Below are positions 24,949-31,235 of a DNA stretch of 31,235 nt, piece by piece (positions within the stretch are counted from its first letter, which is position 1; each line of letters starts with the position of its first letter). The notes beneath the pieces were generated by a model. That model did not search any database and was not told the origin of the DNA. It saw only the letters and a program-made list of their open reading frames with translations. A program made the translations under genes and the position numbers. Source of the stretch: DAIUCA01 sp964613675 (GTDB lineage: Bacteria; Pseudomonadota; Gammaproteobacteria; Competibacterales; Competibacteraceae); NCBI GenBank assembly GCA_964613675.1, contig CAZTIH010000020.1, positions 1-31,235 of the forward strand. The letters run 5' to 3'.

Positions 24949-26220
24949 ATGTCCATTTTGTCTCCCCCATTGCTTTGGTATCGCCCTATGTCTCGCATTC
25001 TCATCGCCTTGAGTTTTCTGATCACCGCACTTTTCGCGCCCCCGTCAATTGCCAAATCCATGCCTCTTCAAAAAGTTCTGGCAACGGGCAACTTTTCTGA
25101 GGGCATTGCATATTTTTCAGCTCAACCCCCAACCAATGAACAGCGATTTTCCCTAGCGACGATCCATTTTTTAGCGGGACTTGAACGATTGATACAGGAT
25201 TTTTACCGCATCGGTTCGGGGGCAAATGGCAGTAATCGCGACGCATTGGTGCGGGAGATTCCGTTTTTACGTTTACCCGTTCCAGAAAATCCCCAGCCCG
25301 AAATCGCCACGCCACAAGCATTTAGTGCAGCACTGATGCAGTTTCAAACCTCGCTACAACAGGCTAACCACATTCTTGGGGAGCTCGACGAGACCGAATT
25401 TAAATTACCCGTCAATTTGGCAGTGATTCGCATGGACTTTAACGGCGACGGTCAATACAGCGATGGCGAATATCTCCATGTACTTTTCCAGGGATTAGGG
25501 GTGAATGTTCGATCGGGAACCCTTGTGCATTTTGATTTAGGGGATGGATTTTGGCTCAGGGGCTACACACATCTGTTATTGGCGATGAGTGATGTGTTTC
25601 TTGCCCACGATGGCACCGAATTTTTCGAGGCGCTGGGGCATCTGATTTATCCGAGAGTACAAACCCCATTGGCCAATACCCTCCGAAAGTACCCTCTCAA
25701 ATCCGAAATACACGGGTTTCTTTGGGACACCGGTTTTATTGCCGATGTGTTGACGGCCCTTCATTTGTCGCGTTTCCCATTAACCGATCCTGAGCGCGTG
25801 TTGTCGGCCCATGAACATCTTTTAGCGGTGATTGCCAATAGCCGCCTCTCTTGGCATTGGATCAATCGAGAAACCGACGACGATCGGGAATGGATCCCCA
25901 ATGCGAATCAAACTTCAGTGACGGGGATCGCGTTGAGTGCAGAACAAATTGCGGGATGGATGGAATTTCTGGAGGAGGCAGAAGCGATTCTGCAAGGAGA
26001 ATTGCTCATTGGCCACTGGCGATTCAATGAACAAGTTGGCATTAACCTTAAACGCATTTTTACCGAACCACCGTCGGTCTTCGCGCCCATTCTGCTGTTT
26101 CAGGGGAGCGGGATTCTTCCCTATTTAGAAGAAGGCAAAAGTACTGCGCCTTCCACTTGGCGCAACTTTGAAACCCTCTTTGAAGGACAATTTTTAGGGT
26201 TTGCGTTATGGATCAACTAA
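24949..26220 (+). CDS. Secreted protein of unknown function with an EF-hand-like loop
   Basis: A 423-aa protein with a signal peptide (basic residues R12 and R16, hydrophobic SRILIALSFLITALFA, cleavage near SIA-KS). The mature part seems mostly helical, with conserved-looking stretches VNLAVIRMDFNGDG and WLRGYTHLLLAMSD. Residues 163-174 (DFNGDGQYSDGE) match a 12-residue calcium-binding EF-hand loop with Asp, Asn, Asp at 1, 3, 5 and Glu at 12. It resembles conserved hypothetical proteins of proteobacteria without known function. The ATG at 24949 is chosen for AGGG six bases upstream; an internal ATG at 24988 would give a shorter signal peptide. It lies 68 bases after the N-acyltransferase with no terminator visible between, so cotranscription with the ceramide locus is plausible. 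It is convergent with acr3. Confidence 0.8.
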   Translation: MSILSPPLLWYRPMSRILIALSFLITALFAPPSIAKSMPLQKVLATGNFSEGIAYFSAQPPTNEQRFSLATIHFLAGLERLIQDFYRIGSGANGSNRDALVREIPFLRLPVPENPQPEIATPQAFSAALMQFQTSLQQANHILGELDETEFKLPVNLAVIRMDFNGDGQYSDGEYLHVLFQGLGVNVRSGTLVHFDLGDGFWLRGYTHLLLAMSDVFLAHDGTEFFEALGHLIYPRVQTPLANTLRKYPLKSEIHGFLWDTGFIADVLTALHLSRFPLTDPERVLSAHEHLLAVIANSRLSWHWINRETDDDREWIPNANQTSVTGIALSAEQIAGWMEFLEEAEAILQGELLIGHWRFNEQVGINLKRIFTEPPSVFAPILLFQGSGILPYLEEGKSTAPSTWRNFETLFEGQFLGFALWIN

Positions 26221-26246
26221 CGCGCTACCATCATTAATTATTTGAT

Positions 26247-27320
26247 TTAACTGGCAAATTGGTGACGAGTACGGTTGGCGATGTGAACGAGGGCCAACAT
26301 GACCGGTACCTCGACGAGCACCCCGACGACCGTCGCCAACGCCGCTCCCGACTGCAATCCAAATAGGGCAATCGCCGCTGCCACTGCCAGTTCAAAGAAG
26401 TTACTAGCCCCAATCAAAGCCCCTGGCGCAGCCACACAGTGAGGCACCTTCGCAAATTTTGCCCAACCGTAGGCGATAAAGAAGATCAAGAAAGTCTGCA
26501 AGGTCAGCGGAATGGCGATGAGCAGAATGTGAAGAGGATTGTTCAGAATAACTTCGCCTTGAAAAGCAAAGAGCAATACCAAAGTAATCAGCAGGGCAGC
26601 GGGCGTAATCGGTTTGATTTTGTGCAGAAACACGCCGTTAAACCAATCGAGACCTTGGCGTTTAATGAGATAAATCCGCGTTCCATAACCCGCCGCCAGA
26701 GGAATCACGATGTACAGCACTACCGACAACGCGACCGTCCCCCACGGCACCTCTATTTGGGAAATTCCCAGTAACAACATCACGATAGGCGCAAACGCGA
26801 CCAACATGATTAAGTCGTTTACGGCTACCTGCACCAGGGTGTATGCCGGGTCCCCTTTCGTTAAGTAGCTCCACACAAACACCATCGCCGTACAGGGCGC
26901 GGCCCCCAACAAGATGGCCCCCGCTAGATAATCACGGGCAAGGTCTTCAGGGATAAAGGGTTGAAAAATCACGAAAAAAAACACCCAACACAGCGCAAAC
27001 ATCGTAAAGGGTTTAATGAGCCAATTTACGACCGTCGTAATCATGAGTCCTGTGGGTTGCCGCCGCACCTCGACGACAGCCGCAAATTCGATCTGAACCA
27101 TCATCGGAAAAATCATCGCCCAAATCAGGATAGCGACGGGCAACGACACGCTGTAAACCTCAAACTGCGCCAGTGTATTTGGCACAACGGGCGCGATCTG
27201 TCCCAACGCCACGCCAGCGACAATGCACAGAGCAACCCATACAGACAGGTTGCGACTGAAGAAATCTAAACCCCCGCCTTCGGGTAAAATTTCGAGCGTT
27301 TCAGAAGCACGATCCGACAT
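26247..27320 (-). CDS. acr3: Acr3-family arsenite efflux transporter
   Basis: A 357-aa inner-membrane carrier of the bile/arsenite/riboflavin transporter superfamily with about ten hydrophobic helices, exporting As(III) by proton exchange. The Acr3 signature is clear: MIFPMMVQIEF, and the essential membrane Cys C143 in LLGAAPCTAMVFVWSYLTKG, followed by VNDLIMLVAF and the acidic motif GVLVEVPVML near the C-terminus. The frame is open to 27377, but GAGG five bases before the ATG at 27320 supports that start. No arsR or arsC is adjacent, so its control is not visible. It is convergent with the secreted EF-hand protein and divergent from the serine hydrolase. Confidence 0.92.
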   Translation of the reverse strand: MSDRASETLEILPEGGGLDFFSRNLSVWVALCIVAGVALGQIAPVVPNTLAQFEVYSVSLPVAILIWAMIFPMMVQIEFAAVVEVRRQPTGLMITTVVNWLIKPFTMFALCWVFFFVIFQPFIPEDLARDYLAGAILLGAAPCTAMVFVWSYLTKGDPAYTLVQVAVNDLIMLVAFAPIVMLLLGISQIEVPWGTVALSVVLYIVIPLAAGYGTRIYLIKRQGLDWFNGVFLHKIKPITPAALLITLVLLFAFQGEVILNNPLHILLIAIPLTLQTFLIFFIAYGWAKFAKVPHCVAAPGALIGASNFFELAVAAAIALFGLQSGAALATVVGVLVEVPVMLALVHIANRTRHQFAS

Positions 27321-27523
27321 AAAAGCCTCAATTTGAGTGTTATTTAGGGAGGTTCGCGGATTATGAAGGAGGCTCATGTCATTTCCAAGAAAGTCGAATT
27401 ATAAGTCCGCGCTTTCAAAATCCTTTGGATGTAATGCGAGGATGCCCCCTGCATCTTGTCTTTGCGTTAAATTAATTGTCTGTTCATTTTTCACTTCTTC
27501 CCAAACCTAAAGCGAGGTTTCTC
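27321..27523. promoter_or_regulatory. Divergent region between acr3 and the serine hydrolase
   Basis: This is a 203-base gap. A short GC stem (GATGC 27441-27445, GATGC complement 27451-27455) is the only structure I see. I find no ArsR-type operator by eye. Confidence 0.35.
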
Positions 27524-29092
27524 GTGCAAATCCTTTCTAAAATCCTATCGTTAGCGGTTTTGAGCTGCATCTTAGGATCGGTCTATGCCCAGCAAGCCAC
27601 CATTGATACCCCGCCGGGGACGCTGCGTATTCCAGTTTTTACCACGCCAGATGGTCGCCAACGGGCTACGGGTGACATGCGGTTGACGCCCATCCCGGGT
27701 GTTGCGGGCGGCACCTATGAAATTACCACCCTCGCGCCCATTGAAGACCACACCGAAACCAACTTCGACCCCGATTTTAACGCTAACCTTGCGACGGCTC
27801 TGCAAAGCGTTCTGGAGAGTGTCATCACCAATCGTCCGGCGATTGAGGATCCCAGCGTGACGGCACCAGGACGACCGGGCGCCATTTTGGGCGTCATTAC
27901 GGCGAATGGAAATTTTCGCGGGGTTGTTGGCAGTGCGCGGGTGGACAGTACCGGACGGGGGTTGACGCCATTGGGGTATTCGCATCGGGTGCGCATTGGC
28001 AGCAACACCAAAACCATGATTTCCCAAACGGTGTTAACCCTGATTCAACAGGGGCGTTTCACGCTGGACACCTCCGTCGCGACGCTGCTTCCCGAACTTA
28101 CCGACCGCATCCCCAATTCCCGCACTATGTTGGTACGTCATCTGCTGCGTCACCAGCATGGGTTGTTTAATTACGTCGTCACGGGAGAACTACAAAGTGC
28201 GCTGCGTTTAGACCCCGGTCGCGTGTACACCTCGATGGAACTGCTCGAATTGGGATTAGCACAACCGCCTGCATTCGCGCCAGGCGAGGGGTATAGCTAC
28301 TCCAATACGGGTTACATATTGCTGGGAATGATTATTGAGCGCGTGACCGAACAGCCGTTACATGTGGCTTTTCAACAGGTTCTCGCGCAACCGTTGCGGT
28401 TGACGATGACGGAAATCTCCACCACGCCCATGATTTCTGGCCAGGTTGGGCATGGTTACGGCGATTACTGTCTCAGCCCCTACGATCCCAATGATCCCAC
28501 CACGGTCGCCCCCACGACTCTCCCCCAGTGTGAATGCCGCATGGTGCCATTTGGCGAGTTTTGCACGAATGGAATCCGCGACGACTTGACCTACTTAGAC
28601 CCCTCGGTGTCGTGGGCAGCGGGCGCGATGGTATCCAACATCCCCGATTTGGCACGCTTTGCGCGGGCACGTGCGAAGGGCGAAATTTTCGTGGGCGGGA
28701 CGGAATCGGCACTTTATCGCGAGATGACGAGCGTCGTGACCTATGCAGAAGTGTTGGGGGTATCGGTTTCGATGGGGTTGGGGATGGTGGTGTTGGCCCC
28801 CGAAGAACAGGCCAGTAATCCGGCATTGCGGACGACCTGGCGCGGTCACTTTGGCCAGATTGAGGGCTACGATTCGATGGCATTTCACAGCAACGAACTC
28901 GATATCACCATGGCTTTCATTCAAACCGGCTTTCGTTTAGGGGTGCCCACGGACGTCTTCACGCTGGTATTGGCGATTTTACCCACCATCGAAGCCTTTA
29001 CTTTGCCGACGACGCGCAGTGACGGCCCCACCTTGACATCGACCGAGTATCAAATTTTCGCTGAAACCGTGCGTGGCGCGATGGGCCACTAA
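27524..29092 (+). CDS. Secreted serine hydrolase, class C beta-lactamase/DD-peptidase fold
   Basis: A 522-aa exported protein. The GTG at 27524 is chosen because GAGG lies six bases upstream and it starts a clean signal peptide (MQILSKILSLAVLSC...VYA-Q); a TTG at 27476 has no RBS. Catalytic motifs of the beta-lactamase family: SxxK as S160-N-T-K163, YxN as Y259-S-N261, and an HxG triad (H442-F-G444) in place of KTG. That combination is common in esterases, D-aminopeptidases and penicillin-binding-like hydrolases as well as class C enzymes, so true beta-lactamase activity is not implied. An N-terminal proline-rich region of about 100 residues precedes the domain. A four-Cys insertion (around residues 316-347) could form disulfides in the periplasm. 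Its stop overlaps the convergent downstream gene. Confidence 0.82.
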   Translation: MQILSKILSLAVLSCILGSVYAQQATIDTPPGTLRIPVFTTPDGRQRATGDMRLTPIPGVAGGTYEITTLAPIEDHTETNFDPDFNANLATALQSVLESVITNRPAIEDPSVTAPGRPGAILGVITANGNFRGVVGSARVDSTGRGLTPLGYSHRVRIGSNTKTMISQTVLTLIQQGRFTLDTSVATLLPELTDRIPNSRTMLVRHLLRHQHGLFNYVVTGELQSALRLDPGRVYTSMELLELGLAQPPAFAPGEGYSYSNTGYILLGMIIERVTEQPLHVAFQQVLAQPLRLTMTEISTTPMISGQVGHGYGDYCLSPYDPNDPTTVAPTTLPQCECRMVPFGEFCTNGIRDDLTYLDPSVSWAAGAMVSNIPDLARFARARAKGEIFVGGTESALYREMTSVVTYAEVLGVSVSMGLGMVVLAPEEQASNPALRTTWRGHFGQIEGYDSMAFHSNELDITMAFIQTGFRLGVPTDVFTLVLAILPTIEAFTLPTTRSDGPTLTSTEYQIFAETVRGAMGH

Positions 29093-30216
29093 TCGGCGGT
29101 TCGATAAGGGGAGTGGCGTTTGCACTCCTCGGCATAGGCTCGCACCGCTTCCGCTTCTCGACGACAGTAATCGGCAACGGCGCGGGCAAAACGCTCATCC
29201 TTCAGCCAGTGCGCGGAGTAAGTGAGTGTGGGCACAAACCCGCGACTGATTTTGTGTTCGCCCTGTACGCCAGGGTCAAATCGAGCGATCTGATGTTGAA
29301 TCGCATACTCAATGCCTTGGTAGTAGCAGGTTTCAAAATGCAGGTGGCGATAGTCGCCCAAGCTGCCCCAATGACGGCCGTACAACGTGTTTTGATCGCG
29401 ATAACAAAGTGCGGCAGCCACCGGGGTTTCGTGAAGATCCCGAGCCACTAACATCACCACCTGTTCCCGTAGCGCTGCTCCGATGCGATGAAAAAAGGTC
29501 GGGGTCATCATCGGCACATTCCAATGGCGATCAAAAGTGTCGCGATAGAAGGCGTAGAAATGTCGCCACAATCCTTCGTCAATTTCGTGACCGAGATGGT
29601 GGGTGAAATGCAGCCCCTGTTTTGCGATGTGCTGACGTTCTTGACGAATATTTTTCCGTTTTTTCGCCGTCAGTTGATCCAAAAAGTCTTGAAAATCTCG
29701 GTAATTTGCGTTGTGCCACTGGAAATGACAGGCCAGTCGTTCGATTAACCCCGCTTCCCGACAGCTTTCACGGTCGGTTTCGTCTGCAAACAGCAGGTGA
29801 AACGAAGAGGTCGGTAAATCCTGTAGCGTCGTGAGGAGTGCCGTTAAGAGCGATGCTCGTTTTGTGGCGTTTTTCACTAGCAGGCGTGGCCCCGTTGCGG
29901 GCGTGAACGGAATTGCGCACAACAGCTTGGGGTAATACGCCAACCCCTGTTGTAAATACGCATTCGCCCAAGCCTGATCGAATACAAATTCGCCCCGACT
30001 GTGCATTTTGAAATAGAGGGGCATGGCCGCGATGATTTGATCTTCTTCACTAAACACCGCGTGTTGGGGATGCCATCCCACCGCATCGGTGACACAGCCA
30101 GTCGCTTCAAGCCCCTGCAAAAACTCATATTTAACAAACGGATAATCGTTGGGAGAAAGCGCATCCCATTCGGCGGCGTTCAGGTCGTGCAAATGGGAGA
30201 GGAAGCGTAATTGCAT
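29089..30216 (-). CDS. FemAB/GNAT-like protein, DUF482 family
   Basis: A 375-aa cytoplasmic protein. Hallmarks of the DUF482 (FemAB-like) group are visible: an N-terminal PFVKYEFLQGLEATGCV, WHPQHAVFSEEDQIIAAMPLYFK, HSRGEFVFDQAWANAY, YYPKLLCAIPFTPATGPRLL, KKRKNIRQERQHI, and a C-terminal LYGRHWGSLGDYRHLHFETCYYQGIEYAI with GVQGEHKISRGFVP. It is predicted to have two GNAT folds, but no reaction is established for the family. The Cys/Glu/His-rich HFETCYYQGIE motif is its most conserved part. The ATG at 30216 has no obvious Shine-Dalgarno. It is tail to tail with the serine hydrolase, the two stop codons overlapping (29089-29092), and divergent from ftsK. Confidence 0.85.
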   Translation of the reverse strand: MQLRFLSHLHDLNAAEWDALSPNDYPFVKYEFLQGLEATGCVTDAVGWHPQHAVFSEEDQIIAAMPLYFKMHSRGEFVFDQAWANAYLQQGLAYYPKLLCAIPFTPATGPRLLVKNATKRASLLTALLTTLQDLPTSSFHLLFADETDRESCREAGLIERLACHFQWHNANYRDFQDFLDQLTAKKRKNIRQERQHIAKQGLHFTHHLGHEIDEGLWRHFYAFYRDTFDRHWNVPMMTPTFFHRIGAALREQVVMLVARDLHETPVAAALCYRDQNTLYGRHWGSLGDYRHLHFETCYYQGIEYAIQHQIARFDPGVQGEHKISRGFVPTLTYSAHWLKDERFARAVADYCRREAEAVRAYAEECKRHSPYRTAD

Positions 30217-30358
30217 GGCGGGCCGATTATTTAACGAGATTTTTGTTGGAAGTCATTCGGCACAAGGGGTTTCCCAGTCGGAAACCGACGATAATCGTCA
30301 TCCCGTTTTCGTATTCACTTGTCGTGGTATCTCTTGTGGGTACCTAAGGAGAAGCCCA
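30217..30358. promoter_or_regulatory. Divergent region upstream of ftsK with an inverted repeat
   Basis: These 142 bases separate the DUF482 gene and ftsK. GGTTTCC (30268-30274), loop CAGTC and GGAAACC (30280-30286) form a perfect seven-base inverted repeat about 72 bases before the ftsK start. It is not a LexA box. The Shine-Dalgarno AAGGAG (30346-30351) lies seven bases before TTG. Confidence 0.45.
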
Positions 30359-31235
30359 TTGACTCAGGTGCGTCGTCATCCTAAACATCCGCCGCCCCCT
30401 TCGGCTATTTTATTGTTTTTACAAGCATTTCCGCGAACGATTGCCTGGTTGCTCGGCTGGTTATTAGGGCTTACTGCACTGGGATTAGGCCTTCTTTTAT
30501 TGGCGCATGACCCCGTTCAAGGCGGGATGTGGCGCGTCGCAGGCACGGAAATGATGATGCCGAGATTTGGCATAGGATTAGGCGTCTTTGCGGATATTCT
30601 GCATTACATCGCTGGATGGGGCGCCTACGGGTTGCCGATGCTACTGCTTATTTTCAGCCTCCAGATTCTGCAATGGCGAAACGCGCCGTGGATTGACGCC
30701 GAAACGATTCTGTATCGACTGTTAGGCGGGCTGGTTTTGGGAATAGCGATTTGTGGTTGGTTAGCCCTACTCGATGGGCAACAACTCCACGGGGGGATTT
30801 TTGGCCAAAGTATCGCTAGGGCATTGGCTTTAGGTTGGGGAGATTTTGGCAGTCGATTATTTCTGTTATCGGCATTCTTCATTGGTTTGCATCTACTCAC
30901 GGGGCTGACTCCTTTCGGATTGATCGATGCAGTGGGCGGAACCGTATTAGTTCTAATTTCACCGTTGCTTCATCTGTTCAATCTATTTCCCGAAAAATCC
31001 GCCCATGCAGAATCTCCCATTGCGCCGCCAATCCTCACTAAATCTTCTGAAGTGACAAAACCTCCGATTCTGGATCCTTCTCCAATACTCCCTCAAACCT
31101 CGCTGTACGATTCGTATAAGCACCCGGTCAAGGAGATTCCCTTGACGTCGCCGTCCGTGCAGAACACCGAAGAAATTCCGTTGACGTCGCCGTCCGTGCA
31201 GAACACCGAAGAAATTCCGTTGACGTCGCCGTCCG
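30359..31235 (+). CDS. ftsK: DNA translocase FtsK, N-terminal part (truncated by window end)
   Basis: The frame is open from TTG at 30359 to the window end, 292 codons, so it was translated by eye. The N-terminus has basic residues (TQVRRHPKHPPPP) followed by four to five hydrophobic helices, including TIAWLLGWLLGLTALGLGLL, LHYIAGWGAYGLPMLLLIF, RLLGGLVLGIAICGWLALL, LFLLSAFFIGLHLLTGLTPF and TVLVLISPLLHLFNLF. The HYIAGWGAYGLP and GFGxAR-like FGQSIARAL parts fit the FtsK 4TM domain that anchors the protein at the division septum. A Pro/Ser-rich linker then starts and contains tandem repeats. The motor and gamma domains lie beyond the window. The TTG start is supported by AAGGAG seven bases upstream; a GTG at 30368 is spaced too far from it. 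Confidence 0.85.
   Translation, partial: MTQVRRHPKHPPPPSAILLFLQAFPRTIAWLLGWLLGLTALGLGLLLLAHDPVQGGMWRVAGTEMMMPRFGIGLGVFADILHYIAGWGAYGLPMLLLIFSLQILQWRNAPWIDAETILYRLLGGLVLGIAICGWLALLDGQQLHGGIFGQSIARALALGWGDFGSRLFLLSAFFIGLHLLTGLTPFGLIDAVGGTVLVLISPLLHLFNLFPEKSAHAESPIAPPILTKSSEVTKPPILDPSPILPQTSLYDSYKHPVKEIPLTSPSVQNTEEIPLTSPSVQNTEEIPLTSPS
31133..31235 (+). repeat. In-frame 39-base tandem repeat in the FtsK linker
   Basis: Units begin at 31133, 31172 and 31211; the third is cut by the window end after 25 bases. Each full unit encodes 13 residues, EIPLTSPSVQNTE. Copies two and three are identical as far as visible, and copy one differs at two silent positions, so the array is recent or kept uniform. 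The copy number is unknown. Confidence 0.9.

Noticed and set aside
27572..28027. 151-codon minus-strand open frame inside the serine hydrolase
   Set aside because: It opposes a protein with signal peptide and SxxK motif; the translation has no recognisable features.

Overview
The window reads as chromosomal DNA of a proteobacterium, most likely a gammaproteobacterium. The evidence is a Pseudomonas-type HemB, an MscK-type channel, a QmcA/NfeD pair, an FtsK N-terminus and densely overlapping operons. I cannot name the species. I see no rRNA, tRNA, CRISPR array, transposase or integrase. Genes fill almost the whole window, and the longest gene-free stretch is about 260 bases.

Layout from the left. 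(1) 7-969 (+) is a secreted beta-propeller of the type linked to PQQ-dependent catabolism. (2) 1046-6205 (-) holds aroE and hemB, which overlap, and behind them a large MscK-like mechanosensitive channel gene. (3) 6415-6852 (+) is a single-domain globin, separated by a clear bidirectional terminator from the next block. (4) 6928-12185 (-) is a complete branched-chain amino-acid ABC importer operon, livH-livM-livG-livF-DUF6867-livK. A small secreted protein gene (12268-12576) lies just upstream. (5) 12720-16048 (+) carries a radical SAM protein with extra C-terminal cysteines and a fused CoA-transferase with an added C-terminal domain. (6) 16084-17522 (-) is a QmcA-type SPFH protein with its NfeD partner.

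(7) The most interesting region is 17624-24880, which looks like a bacterial ceramide (sphingolipid) biosynthesis locus. Five minus-strand genes overlap one another by 1 to 4 bases, in transcription order: a fatty acyl-AMP ligase/acyl-ACP synthetase (AasR-like), an SDR epimerase-type reductase (CerR-like), a dedicated acyl carrier protein, a serine palmitoyltransferase-type alpha-oxoamine synthase, and an ABC exporter half-transporter. Across a 262-base divergent promoter region, on the plus strand, is an N-acyltransferase-like gene (YghO/bCerS-like) followed by a secreted EF-hand protein. The inferred flow is: the ligase charges the ACP; the SPT-like enzyme condenses the acyl chain with serine; the reductase and N-acyltransferase complete (dihydro)ceramide formation; the coupled ABC protein may move the lipid across the inner membrane. 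The transport step is my inference.

(8) 26247-27320 (-) is an Acr3 arsenite exporter. 27524-29092 (+) is a secreted serine beta-lactamase-fold hydrolase. 29089-30216 (-) is a FemAB/GNAT-like DUF482 protein, tail to tail with the hydrolase. The window ends inside ftsK (from 30359), in its linker, where a 39-base in-frame tandem repeat begins.
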